NCBI GenBank assembly: GCA_022925895.1
Contig: JAKSYS010000881.1
Location: 186,001-250,000 of the forward strand
DNA length: 64,000 nt
Source: Fragilaria crotonensis
Lineage: Eukaryota > Bacillariophyta > Fragilariophyceae > Fragilariales > Fragilariaceae
Direction of reading: 5' to 3'
The position numbers and the translations under genes were made by a program. The notes beneath the pieces were generated by a model. The model was not told the origin of the DNA. It was given only the letters and a program-made list of their open reading frames with translations, and made no database searches. Each line of letters begins with the position of its first letter. The stretch's first letter is position 1. Shown here one piece after another: positions 1 through 10,398 of this stretch.

Positions 1-792
1 GGAGTACGACATACAGTATGCAATTTGGATTACCGATCGAATGACGGGCATATCTGACAGACATACAGGCGTCGTCGACCTCCACGCAAACAAAGGATGG
101 AAGGACAAGGAGACAGAAGCATCTGAAATCTGAATGTGATGTCATATGTGATGAGCATATGTGTCATGGCGTGTCATGTGCTTTGCGAGGTCTGTTTTCT
201 GTTCATGCGAAGGTCGGATCTACGACTAAATACCTCGTGTCCACCGATAACAATTATTTCACTCTGGATTAGACACATACTACAAACTCTGATATTACTA
301 TTCGCGTTCAATCTTGCGTTGGACGTTGGAGAACAGTCCTCCTTGGGTGCTCGGAGCATACGCCAAGGTATGTTGTACTGCATCTTCCATACTCCGTACA
401 TACTGTGAGGGGACCAGTGTCCTGCTAAGCGCGCAGCCCGATATTCATTGGCTCTCAACGGGAGCTGGATTTTTGCCATCTGTTACGGCTATGTAGGAAT
501 TGGTAGTTTTTAGTACGGAGAAGAAAGGGAACTTGCTGCCAGGTATTCGGTGATGGCGGCAATTCTGTTGCACTATTGCAGCTTCTGATTTTCCAGAAAA
601 CAGGACCTCTCTACTTCGAAAACTGGGCAACTGCGTTGCATACAGTAGCCAGATGGACAGTCCTTCTACCTGGTAGCAACCCTAATGCAAATCGAAACAC
701 TTCAGTTGCAGTGCGTTTTTTCTCTAGTTCTAGTAGTAGTAGTGGTATAAGATTAGGACAATGGTATAATATAGTATAATGACAATGCGCCA
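1..792. other. intergenic, no gene recognised
   Basis: Only short overlapping reading frames with no recognisable domain are present. The right end is the 3' flank of the first Nudix gene and contains a short run of AGT triplets near 728-745. I see no RNA gene or repeat here. Confidence 0.5.
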
Positions 793-1779
793 TTAGTTGG
801 GAGCTGCCATTTCTGGGTGCAGCAGAGCCATGGCCACAGTATTTGACCACTGCACCTCGATAAAGGCGCCGTTCAGTGCCGATTCTCTCAGGTCCTCCAG
901 CGACATAAGTTTCAGATCTCGCCGTTCCTCCGGCACCGCCCCTAGCCTTCGTTCTCCTTTTCGTTGGGGCACGCCCTCCAGAGGTTTGCAGTCAGCCGCC
1001 AGGTAGGACGTGACCCAACCCATCCCCCGGTTCACATCCGACCTAAATCGTCCTAGAATTTGCATTTCCTCGCACTTGAGTTGCAGTTCCGCTTCGACTT
1101 GTCGCGCCGCGGCAATTTCGTGCCGTTCGCCCTTGTTAATGGTCCCACTGACCACCGCGAGCGAAGTTCGGCCTTCCAAGGCGTATTGGGACGACTTTTC
1201 CAGAACGTAGAATTGGCGCTCCTCGTTGGCGGACGGAGCCGCCTCCACCAGCACGTTGACGCGATCGGGAGAATCGATCCACAACCAATCAAGGACGGAC
1301 GATGACGAGTCGACGCCTCCGAATTGAATCTCATGTTTCTGAATTCGTATCCATTTGGATTCAAAAAGGCAAGTTCTGGAAACTGTCTCCTTCGCCTTGT
1401 ATTGATGACCCATGTAGGGACCAAAGCTCAAGAGACAGTCTCCAGCCGCGGGATTTCCGACCCTTACTGCACCAAACACAGCAAACAGAAAGTGCGCGAC
1501 CAGCAGAGCGGCCAAGGCCATGGATACGATCTTCCACTTCTTGGTTGACGCTGAAGAAGGGTAGACGGCGATGCTGACATTCTCAACGTGGGGCAGATGA
1601 GGCTGGTTGAACTTGCGTGGGTAATGATTGCTTGCCTTGACCAAATGGACGTTATTGGGCTTTGGCTTGTACTCGGAGAACTTGACAGCGTTGTTGAGGT
1701 CACAGAGGGCAGGATCAGAGGAGGATTTCGATGACTTGGCCGAAATTGGACGACGGGTCAGTAGCATACATCCAAACAT
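793..1779 (-). CDS. membrane-anchored Nudix-like protein with eroded Nudix box (paralog A)
   Basis: 328 residues. A cytosolic-looking N-terminus of about 80 residues precedes one hydrophobic segment (about 82-106), then a Nudix-fold domain. The Nudix box consensus is GX5EX7REUXEEXGU. Here G212, E218, R226, V228 and E231 are kept, but the Glu after Arg is Q227 and the first Glu of the EE pair is A230. Metal-dependent hydrolysis is therefore likely weakened or lost. The C-terminal half is clearly paralogous to the gene at 5868-6689: both share LGRFRxDVNRGMGWV and EVQWSNTVAxALxHPE. Family knowledge: intact Nudix enzymes hydrolyse nucleoside diphosphates linked to another group, such as ADP-ribose. 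The substrate here is unknown. The start is the first Met of the frame; a later Met (M5) is possible. The role could be regulatory, or a different chemistry. Confidence 0.7.
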   Translation of the reverse strand: MFGCMLLTRRPISAKSSKSSSDPALCDLNNAVKFSEYKPKPNNVHLVKASNHYPRKFNQPHLPHVENVSIAVYPSSASTKKWKIVSMALAALLVAHFLFAVFGAVRVGNPAAGDCLLSFGPYMGHQYKAKETVSRTCLFESKWIRIQKHEIQFGGVDSSSSVLDWLWIDSPDRVNVLVEAAPSANEERQFYVLEKSSQYALEGRTSLAVVSGTINKGERHEIAAARQVEAELQLKCEEMQILGRFRSDVNRGMGWVTSYLAADCKPLEGVPQRKGERRLGAVPEERRDLKLMSLEDLRESALNGAFIEVQWSNTVAMALLHPEMAAPN

Positions 1780-3130
1780 TGTGAAATTTTGCAGACAAAA
1801 CAGAACGGCTCACGAGAGAGGGCGAAACTGGAGTTATGAATGGAAACGGAGGAGATTCCTCAACAGAATTGTGGTACAAATGGAACTTATTAAATGCGGT
1901 CCCTTTTTCGTCGGCTCTGTACCTTGTCGTGTCAATGACATGTACTGTACTAGAGAAGAGTACAGGAGGCTCGGATTTTGATGGTGCTAAGGATCGACAG
2001 GCGTTGTCGAGCTCCAAACATTTGAAATCCATTCATCTACATTTCTACTCGGCGTTCTAGTAGTACTGTGAATTGCTGGTACATCTCCTCCGTAAGTTTT
2101 ACCGTGTTAACGCTTACTGCAGCCCCCCTGTCCGAAGTCCTAGTGCCTGATGGGGTTAGCGATTTGCAGGGAATGATGTCTCTCATTCTACGCGACATCA
2201 CAATACAAACTCTACGAGATCAAGGTTTGCGAATCTTCAATGCGTTACAGATTCAGGATGTCGAAATTCGGGAAATCGTGTGGCCGCTACGTATGATGTT
2301 CTCTACGCACCGGACAGAGATGGCAGTTGTCGGAGTCGCTATTCTTTTGCTCGCAGCGGTTTTCGCATTGAATGTTCCAACCCGGAAAAACACTTTTCGA
2401 ACTCGAATGTGATTCTTGCTTCTTGCAAAAAAAAATAGCAAATCTTTCGTACGGGTAATGTAGTATGGATTTTCATCGAATGCTAACCAGAAAATTGGGA
2501 GTGGTGCTTTCCGACATCACTCAGAGTGATGCACATGGGACCATCTCGTACGCATTTTTGAACGTTCCGGTACTCAGCTGGCCATCGGTTGGTTTTTTTT
2601 CCGAACTGGGCAGAATGCCAGCTGCAGCGAATTTGACAACCTGCTGCAACACATCAACTACAGTACCGGTAAATCATTTATGTCAAAACATAACCGTGTT
2701 TTGAGTGTTTAACTCATGCCCAAGCAACGGATATGCATAGTCTGAAAGGGGTTTCGATTAGAATGCAAGGAAATGACGTCAAGGATGACGTCACAGTACT
2801 GACCCTTTCACGTTGTACTAGGGTGATATAGTACTCCAGTAAGACGGTAACGTTGGAAGAGCACGCTGATTGGTAGGCTTATGTATGGTGTTAGTGGAGG
2901 TAATTATAAAAAAAGCGGGGAAGAAGGGGGAAAAAGGAGAGAAAAATTGTACTGTGGACCGGATACTAGGAGCTATGTACTACTGCTACTCCGTCGCACA
3001 CTACCTGGTGTTATGCATTGCCATGAAAACGGTGCAAAGGTTACCAAATACTACTACAAGCATTAATCCTTTTGTTGTGATCTAGCATGACTTTGTAAAT
3101 GTGGTCATCACCTCAGTGAAGAGCATGTGG
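1780..3130. other. intergenic between Nudix paralogs, left part
   Basis: Contains one small candidate frame (2068-2412, listed separately). Otherwise no domain-bearing frame is seen. A TGACGTCA-like palindrome lies near 2772-2795 (two adjacent GACGTCA/GATGACGTCA motifs), a possible bZIP site, but no confident gene start follows it. Confidence 0.4.
2068..2412 (+). CDS. possible small single-pass membrane protein
   Basis: A 114-residue frame with no recognised family. It has a hydrophobic N-terminus (about 5-22, signal-like), an amphipathic middle, and one clear transmembrane stretch near residues 88-106 followed by a short basic tail (PTRKNTFRTRM). It sits alone between the two Nudix paralogs on the opposite strand. 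Length and composition are compatible with a real short gene, but no homolog or regulatory evidence is visible, so it may be a chance frame. Confidence 0.25.
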   Translation: MNCWYISSVSFTVLTLTAAPLSEVLVPDGVSDLQGMMSLILRDITIQTLRDQGLRIFNALQIQDVEIREIVWPLRMMFSTHRTEMAVVGVAILLLAAVFALNVPTRKNTFRTRM

Positions 3131-3180
3131 ATGTGGATGAATTTATCAGGCGTAGTATTTTGTAGTGTGTGTAGCTAGAA

Positions 3181-4620
3181 TGCAAAATGGAAATGCTTTT
3201 GAAGTTGTCCAATAGCAGAGATAATTGTAAATTCTATCTATCTTCAAATGGCAGGAATTGTGAGACAAGTCACAGCAAGAGAGAAAAACTCTGCTGCAAT
3301 CACAAATCTGCAGCAACAGGTCCATATAATTTGACTTTCTCAGTGCGTGTATCTTGCTCATTTTGATGCACAATGCCTACTAGGACTCTACCTCACATTG
3401 AAGTTGGTGCAAATGCAATGCCATGTGAGCATTGATCCGCCATTGATTATGTGTTGGATTCATCTTGGTAACTTGGATTAAATCATGACAGAATGAGACA
3501 TGCCTCACAGTCACCCTTCAAGGAAATAAAAATGAATGCAATGTGTTTGGCTGGGGTGCCACATCCAATTGCCAATAGGATCTAACCAAGGAAGCACTTA
3601 ATGCCTTCATTATGCTTTTAGACAAAATGCCTCCACAAAGGCCTTTTAATTTGAATGTTGGGAGAAATCTTCTTAGCATGAGCAAAATGCAACAGCAATA
3701 AAGTATTTTCTTGTTCTTCCTGTGCTCAGCCAGTAAATCAAATTACAGCTGTTTGCAAGGATCTCATTGACATAGTATTAAGATGAGTTTCAGCAAAATA
3801 CTGTGCTGAAGTTGGCAATCAGCAATCAACTGGCTGTGTTGTGATCCTTGACACAGTATAAATGTCTTAACCAATAGTGCTGAATGGACCTTGCTGTTGT
3901 CTTACAAGCGAGACTTGTTCTTGACATAAAAACCTGTAAGTCCTTCATTTGCACAGGTTTAGATTTGAAATTTCATTCAACTTTTTGCTCTTCAGAAGTT
4001 GAAGCTTGGTGCCATGATTGATGATGAAAAATGAATGGATAGCATCACTTGTCTAGAGCAACATGCATCATCCTACTGTCAGAAATGCATCACATTAAAG
4101 AAGTAGGATTAAGTGCTTTAAAGTAGTATGCAAATTTGAAACACCTAGCTAGGTGATACGCAATAGTACAAATACAGGAATGCATTTGATTAAAGAGGTA
4201 ATGTGGACAATCTTTAACAGTTTTGAGACTTCTGGTAAAGCATCAGGACTCCTGGTTTTTTCACACTGTAGACTCACTAGTACAAGACTCAAGTTTCTTA
4301 CCCTCAAAATGAGCAAGAAGGCCAGGAGCAGATTCTGTTATTCTAGTTCATTATTCATTAAGGTCTCACTGCAATTTCCCATCATGATGTTTCTGAATGT
4401 TTTGTCAGTAGCTTGCCCATCACAATCACATTCATCAAACATGCATGGCATGTTTGCTCCTTGGTGCTTGCCCATCTGCTCCTTGCTTGCATCTTGTTAC
4501 TAGTATAGTGAAATGTCAGGAAGTTTGAAGCTGAAACATACCTCCACAGCAGGATGGAAATGGCACAATAGTGAGACTGAGCAGATTGGTGTTAATGATT
4601 TGTGAGACTTTGCAGAGTGG
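3181..4620. other. CpG-depleted, gene-free island (probable methylated transposon relic)
   Basis: By reading each line I count only four CG dinucleotides in about 1,440 bp, against dozens expected from base composition and in contrast with the CG-rich neighbours. TG and CA are abundant. No reading frame has a recognisable domain. The pattern is what long-term 5-methylcytosine deamination produces in silenced repeats. The original element cannot be identified. Confidence 0.6.
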
Positions 4621-5867
4621 TGTTGATGATTTTTATTCCTCTTGCTCATCTCCACGTACAACCCCACAGTACGAACTGAACACTACAGTATTGCGTCGTA
4701 CTGGAGTACGGTCTATGGTCTATTCCGAGTTTCCGAATGGCGCGTATGTACATATTAAATACTGCGTACACCGGAGTACTCGGAGTATGTACAGAGTTTT
4801 TGTGCTCCTAAAGCAGTACATATTGCACGCTGGGCTACGGCGGACTGGTCGACGGCAATGGAGCAATAAGCTTTTCTACGATGTGATTGGTTGCCGGCTG
4901 CGTTGTACCGAGAAAATCTCTGTACATATCACGTAGCTTGAAAGCTTATTGCTTCCACTATCACCAGGCATGAGCCGATTTGTACGGCTCGACGTCATTT
5001 CCTTGCATTCTAATCGGATCCCCTTTACACTTCACAAATACTCGTACTATCATACTACGTATGTCATACACTGGAGACTGGACACCAGACACCAGTATGG
5101 GCGACAGTATCCACTCCAGGGTCCAGGGCAAACCGAACGGATAAACAGCAGTTATACATGGCCATCATCAATCAATATCTCAAAGTTCACATCGTGACTA
5201 TTGGTAGCGACCACTCCAACACCCAGCCTCAGATGGCCTTCAGGGGGCAGACAATAGTACTTGTACCAGTACTGAACATGGCTTACCAGGAGTGGCCGAC
5301 ACAGCACTTCACTGTCGATGACGGTGAATTCGGTTCGGTTCAACAAGCATCAAAAGATCATCGAACAGCCGTGGATTGTGGAGTTGTATAGGGTTGATAA
5401 TCACAACTGCAGCTACACCATCGCTTCGGTCTCGTATGTTTTCCTGTGATTCACAAGTGGTGACATACTTCTCGATGCCGATTATACGATACGACGAGTC
5501 AAATTGGTCGTGACTGACACTGGTCGCATCACACGACGCAACAATGATTGATCAGCGCTCATTGGAGCGTCATTTTTTTCAGCTGCAGTACCGAAGCAGT
5601 CTCAATGGAGCGCATGGGTTACCTCCATGTAGTCGTGTGGCGGCCCTTTGCCGCGAGAATGATTCAAGGCAGTGTCATTAGTTGCTTCCTAATGTCCAGC
5701 AGAATTGCCTTGCTTCGTTGCAGGTCTCTTTAATCAAGTGTTGCCGTTGTTGCGTCAAAAGCATAAAGTATGCCAGTTTAGTCGTTACACGATGACACGT
5801 CCCTTGCGAACTGTAGGAAGAACGGGGATAAAGTCCGAAAACGCTGTTGGTTTATTGCTACGCTGGT
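4621..5867. other. intergenic, GTAC-rich
   Basis: No gene recognised. Roughly 4650-4820 carries nine GTAC tetranucleotides, many inside larger near-palindromes such as GGAGTACTCGGAG. Further GTAC sites lie around 5100 and 5260. The right part is the 3' flank of the second Nudix gene. Confidence 0.45.
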
Positions 5868-6689
5868 TCATCTACTATCCGGTCCTGCTAATTCGGGATG
5901 CATCAGTGCCAACGCAACTGTATTGGACCACTGAACCTCCATAAAATCGCCATTCCGAACTGCTGCTCGCAGTTCTGCCAATGATATCTTCCTCAAATCT
6001 TGTCTTTCAACATCAGTGTCCCCGACTTTCTCCCCGTCACTCTCCATCTTGCTAATTGTTTTTGTATTTTTCTTCACCGACGAGTGACATTGCATGGCTA
6101 GAAAGGAATGGACCCATCCCATACCTCGATTCACGTCGGTGCGAAAGCGTCCCAAGGGATGCAACTCGTCGCATGTGAGGGACATTTCTTCTTCCACTTC
6201 TCGTAATGCCGCCTCTTTGGGATGTTCTCCGGGTTCAATAATGCCCCCCAGAATCGCCATGGACAACTGTCCCTCGAGAGCATACTTCGATTGTTGAAAG
6301 ACGTAAAAGTACAACTGACTGCGGTCGGTAGTCCGTGTCTTGGAGCTGGTGGTGGCACCGTGCAACGACCCTGCGCTGGGTGCTTCGACCAAAACGTTGA
6401 TACGATCGTGATAGTCAATCCATAACCAATCCGATATGGGGGACGACTGGCCTGAAAATAGAACTTGATGCTGCTGCACTCTCATCCACTTCGATTCAAC
6501 TAAGCACTTGCTTCCTACCGTTTCCTTGGTTGTATATTGGTGACCCTTGTACTGGCCAAAGCTTACAAGGCAATCCCAAGTGAATTTCGTACCAGAGTTC
6601 AGAATGATAAGTAGTGCTGCCAGTCCAACGGCAAGGATTTTCCAACGTCTTGACGATGCATTTGCATAGGATTTCACAGCGGCATGCAT
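5868..6689 (-). CDS. membrane-anchored Nudix hydrolase (paralog B)
   Basis: 273 residues. A short N-terminus is followed by one transmembrane segment (about 17-31), then a Nudix domain. The Nudix box is complete: G139, E145, then R153-E154-V155-E156-E157-E158, matching GX5EX7REUXEE. These residues bind the catalytic Mg2+ or Mn2+ in the family. Flanking sequence (LGRFRTDVNRGMGWVHSF) resembles the ADP-ribose pyrophosphatase-like part of the superfamily, but the true substrate is not visible. Paralog A at 793-1779 lies 4.1 kb away on the same strand and shares the whole domain, so the two arose by local duplication. This copy keeps the catalytic set and is the likely active enzyme. The start is the first Met, close to the membrane anchor. 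Confidence 0.8.
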   Translation of the reverse strand: MHAAVKSYANASSRRWKILAVGLAALLIILNSGTKFTWDCLVSFGQYKGHQYTTKETVGSKCLVESKWMRVQQHQVLFSGQSSPISDWLWIDYHDRINVLVEAPSAGSLHGATTSSKTRTTDRSQLYFYVFQQSKYALEGQLSMAILGGIIEPGEHPKEAALREVEEEMSLTCDELHPLGRFRTDVNRGMGWVHSFLAMQCHSSVKKNTKTISKMESDGEKVGDTDVERQDLRKISLAELRAAVRNGDFMEVQWSNTVALALMHPELAGPDSR

Positions 6690-7390
6690 GGTACCAGGTG
6701 CTTTGTTGCTACCGTCACTTGAGTGCGTCGGAATTGTAGTGGTATGCTTCTATCGGTAGTGGCGTGACAGCAAATCAAGTGCAAACAGTGCCCTCAATCC
6801 ACTCCAACGATACCTGAACAAGCAACACTGCAAGCTCACCAAAGATCCAGATCTAGTGACAAGACGGGAGGAATGTCGATGCCAGAACGAACATTGATTT
6901 TGCTCCAGCCAACGTGATGAATTGAGATTGTCCATGGCACCATGGCGTACCGTGGTCATCACGGGCGAGCTGTGAGCTCTTCAATTTTTCATTGTTCTTG
7001 CTGACGGAGTTTCCAGCGTGAAGCGACCTCGTACAGTATATACTCATAACTCATAACTCATACTACGTAGTACTGTAGTAACTCATAACTCATAGTACTC
7101 CGCGTACAGCACAATACGGTAGCGAAATCCACGGTACCAGAGGCATACTATAAGCACAGGAGTACCAGGCAGTGTACACAGTACACAGTGCTGTAGAAAC
7201 GAAACAGAAAACTGAAATCCGTGTCGAGGACGGACGGTTAAGAGTTAACACCGCAAAGCTTCGAAGTCCTCGGCCTCTGACCTCTGACCTCTGACGCATG
7301 GGCGTCTTGCGTCCACACAGCGCTCAGATCTCACTCATCAATTCCGAACATCAAAGAGGAGTAACACGAAGGGTGCCGTCAGTCTGTGTG
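6690..7390. other. divergent intergenic region between Nudix B and cpSRP54
   Basis: No gene recognised. A GTAC-rich and ACTCATA-repeat stretch occurs at about 7030-7100 (several copies of AACTCATA), and short tandem CTCTGACCTCTGACC lies near 7273-7294. This should hold the promoter of Nudix B and distal upstream sequence of the plastid SRP54 gene. Confidence 0.4.
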
Positions 7391-7711
7391 CAGAGACGGG
7401 AATTTCAAACCCAGCCCACCCAAACCCACGGCCCACCCAAACCCATTGGGTTAAGGGTGGGTTTTGGGTGAGCTCAGGATTTCATGGGTGGGTCTGGGTG
7501 GGCCGGCAAATCATAGCAAAAAATGACAGTAGATGTTTGCTACCGGTAGTAGTAGAACCATCTACTCCAGTACTAACTACTGGGTTTGGGTGGGTTTGGG
7601 TAGGTCTTGGTAGATCGTATGGGTTCTGGGTGGGTTTGGGCTGGTACTTCCGTGAGCGTAGCTTTACGTGGGTACCCATGGGTTTGATATTTTCAGAAAT
7701 TCCCGTCTCTG
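7391..7711. mobile_element. hAT-like MITE, copy 1 (intact, 321 bp)
   Basis: Perfect 16-bp terminal inverted repeats begin CAGAGACGGGAATTTC and end with its reverse complement; the CAGAG start is typical of hAT elements. No coding capacity. The interior is rich in G-runs on the + strand (GGGTTTGGGTGGGTTTGGG at 7582-7600 and a similar run near 7619-7639) and C-runs at the left end. The second copy (10177-14067, split) has the same 321-bp length and about three substitutions. No clean 8-bp target duplication is visible around this copy. It ends 60 bp before the cpSRP54 start codon. Confidence 0.8.
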
Positions 7712-7771
7712 GTGTGTTGCACACAAATGAAGAATTTGAAAGATCAACCTGCCGACATTTGAATCGCAAGG

Positions 7772-9514
7772 ATGAGACTTTACAAGGGATCGCTCTTTCT
7801 GCTGTTAGCATCAATACAGCAAGACATATCTATCGCATTTACGGTTTCTTCATTCCATGGATCTCGTATTCACTCGCAATCATCTGCTTCTGCCAACATC
7901 AGACCGTCCTCGTCAGCATGCTCTTTGAACATGATGTTTGACCAATTGTCACAGGCCATTACCAGTGCCGCACAGCAGTTTGGGCCCAAGAAACGCATGA
8001 CGGAGGCCAGTATAAAACCGGCTCTTCGAGACGTGCGTCGTGCCTTGTTGGATGCCGACGTGAACCTCAATGTTGCCGACACGCTGATTGAGGGAGTCAA
8101 ACAGCGCAGTCTCGGAACGCAAGTCATCGAGGGCGTCACTGCAGAACAGCAATTCGTCAAGGCCATGTATGATGAATTGCTCGATATGATGGGAGGAGAT
8201 TCAACCAAACAATCACAGAAGGATATTGGGACCGGTGCGCCAGCGTCAACTCTGGCGACGGGCACGGTGGACAATCCTGCTGTTATCTTGTTGGCCGGTC
8301 TTCAAGGAGCTGGTAAGACTACCGCAGCAGGAAAATTGGCTCTTTACCTAAAGGAACGCGAAGTCGACTACGCCAAAGTAGCAGCGATGCCACCAGAGCA
8401 GACAGCACAGCTATTGGTGTCTCGCATGCCAAAGACCGAACGTAAGGTCCTCTTGGTTGCGGCTGACGTGTACCGCCCTGCAGCCATCAAACAACTTCAG
8501 ATTTTGGGAGACTCTATAGGCGTTGAGGTTTATAGTGAAGGCACTGACGCTGATCCAGTATCCATTGCTCAGAACGCAGTTGCGAAAGCCAAGGCGGAGG
8601 GCTACGATACTGTCCTTGTCGACACTGCAGGTCGACAAGTGATTGATGTCGACCTCATGGCAGAACTGCGTCGAATCAAGAATGCTGTATATCCTGTCGA
8701 CACATTGTTGGTGGTGGATGCCATGACTGGTCAAGAAGCTGCATCCCTGACAGCGGCCTTTGATGATGCTGTTGGTATTACAGGTGCGATCTTGACGAAA
8801 TTGGATGGTGATTCGAGAGGTGGAGCAGCGGTCAGTGTTCGTGGTGTCTCCGGCAAGCCAATCAAATTCGTTGGTACTGGAGAAAAGACAGCTGACATGG
8901 AACCCTTTTATCCCGATCGCATGGCCTCGAGGATTTTGGGAATGGGAGACGTTGTGTCGCTCGTCGAAAAGGCAGCTGCTGAAGTCTCGGATGCTGATGC
9001 CGCGAAGATGACAAAGAAGATGCTCGATGCTGAGTTTGACTTTGATGATTTCCTCAATCAAAGCAAATTGGTAACCAAAATGGGATCCCTCGCCGGTGTC
9101 GCAAAAATGCTGCCCGGCATGGGTAATGCCTTGGACACAAGTCGAATCAAGGAGGTGGAAGCTCGTATTAGAACAAGTGAGGCAATGATCAAGAGTATGA
9201 CTAAGAAAGAACGCGCTGATCCAGATATCTTAATCAAGGATAAGACAGCGCGATCACGTCTGCTGAGGATCACAAAGGGAGCGGGCGTGCGATTTGACGA
9301 GGGGTTGCAATTTGTTGGCGAGTTCCAAAAGATGAGAACCATGATGAGTCGGATGCAGAAGCAAATGGGTGGAGGTATGATGCCCGGAGACCCTGCACTT
9401 GCTTCACCAGGGCAAATGGCAGAAGCTACGGCTGTTGGCAATCGACAAGCTCGACGATCAGCCAAGAAAAATGCCAAGGCTGGTCGAGGCGGTGGCGGTG
9501 GATTCGGACGATAG
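7772..9514 (+). CDS. cpSRP54: chloroplast signal recognition particle 54 kDa GTPase
   Basis: 580 residues. Residues 1-22 form a signal peptide ending before the A-F junction (SIAFTVSS), followed by a Ser-rich transit region to about 53: the bipartite plastid signal of stramenopiles. The N domain spans about 55-165. The GTPase domain has a P-loop GLQGAGKTT (176-184), ADVYRPAA (231-238), DTAGR (284-288) and TKLDGD. The methionine-rich M domain has FQKMRTMMSRMQKQMGGGMM near the end, and the tail is basic and Gly-rich. It binds nascent or imported thylakoid proteins (for example LHC proteins) in the plastid stroma and works with an FtsY receptor. Compared with bacterial Ffh there is an extra segment of roughly 20-27 residues (about 196-222) between the P-loop helix and ADVYRPAA. 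The start fits a signal peptide and lies just behind a MITE that probably contributes the 5' leader. Confidence 0.93.
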   Translation: MRLYKGSLFLLLASIQQDISIAFTVSSFHGSRIHSQSSASANIRPSSSACSLNMMFDQLSQAITSAAQQFGPKKRMTEASIKPALRDVRRALLDADVNLNVADTLIEGVKQRSLGTQVIEGVTAEQQFVKAMYDELLDMMGGDSTKQSQKDIGTGAPASTLATGTVDNPAVILLAGLQGAGKTTAAGKLALYLKEREVDYAKVAAMPPEQTAQLLVSRMPKTERKVLLVAADVYRPAAIKQLQILGDSIGVEVYSEGTDADPVSIAQNAVAKAKAEGYDTVLVDTAGRQVIDVDLMAELRRIKNAVYPVDTLLVVDAMTGQEAASLTAAFDDAVGITGAILTKLDGDSRGGAAVSVRGVSGKPIKFVGTGEKTADMEPFYPDRMASRILGMGDVVSLVEKAAAEVSDADAAKMTKKMLDAEFDFDDFLNQSKLVTKMGSLAGVAKMLPGMGNALDTSRIKEVEARIRTSEAMIKSMTKKERADPDILIKDKTARSRLLRITKGAGVRFDEGLQFVGEFQKMRTMMSRMQKQMGGGMMPGDPALASPGQMAEATAVGNRQARRSAKKNAKAGRGGGGGFGR

Positions 9515-10168
9515 ATCCTCCTTTCGGAATCAAGTAGTAGTTCTGGTAGTGGCACAAGTGGTTATACTAGTAATGCTACCGCCAGCTTCATTTCCCTCCT
9601 TGAAGCTTGACTTCAGGCAAGATCTTGATCAGTTTGCCCTTGCTAACCTCGTCCCTAGGTTTCGCTGTCGACATCCCTTATGGTCTACAACTTGAAGGAT
9701 ACATCGGATTCAACTGATTGTTCCCCAGTAACCAAGCCTATATCCACATCAAAGTGGTTGGAATGTGATTCGGGGAGTTCGAGTTCTCTTGAGGACTACG
9801 GGGTGCTTCTGGAAGTGCGGACTATACCAAACCTTGCATAGTAAGTACCTCCGGAAGTCGAAGTAAGACTTCGTGAAATCATCCATGACTTGACACGAGG
9901 TCATGACAGAGATTTTTTATTTGGATGATGAAGTCACCATTCCTTCTGTCGATGGTTATCACGACGAGAGCAAAAGCCAATTTATCTACCCAAGCATCCC
10001 CTTAGCGACGAAGATGTCATAGGTTTCAAGTTTCAAGAACACATTATGGGAGCTCTTACAAGGGAGTCTGGCCGACGAGCTACGCCTAACACACACCAAA
10101 TACTCGGCGAGTTATGAAAAAATGTTTGCCCAATTCGATAATTGCATCCGGGTGTCTATCGTTGGTGG
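9515..10168. other. intergenic, 3' flank of cpSRP54
   Basis: No gene, RNA or repeat recognised in this approximately 650-bp stretch before the second MITE copy. Confidence 0.4.
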
Positions 10169-10398
10169 CTGCTGGTCAGAGACGGGAATTTCAAACCCAG
10201 CCCACCCAAACCCACGGCCCACCCAAACCCATTGGGTTAAGGGTGGGTTTTGGGTGAGCTCAGGATTTCATGGGTGGGTCTGGGTGGGCCGGCAAATCAT
10301 AGCAAAAAATGACTGTAGATGTTTGCTACCGGTAGTAGTAGAGCCATCTAGTCCAGTACTAACTACTGGGTTTGGGTGGGTTTGGGTAGGTCTTGGTA

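Noticed and set aside
7383-7719. 8-bp target duplication around MITE copy 1
   Set aside because: TCTGTGTG and GTGTGTTG do not match position by position. Only a shifted GTGTG is shared, too weak to claim.
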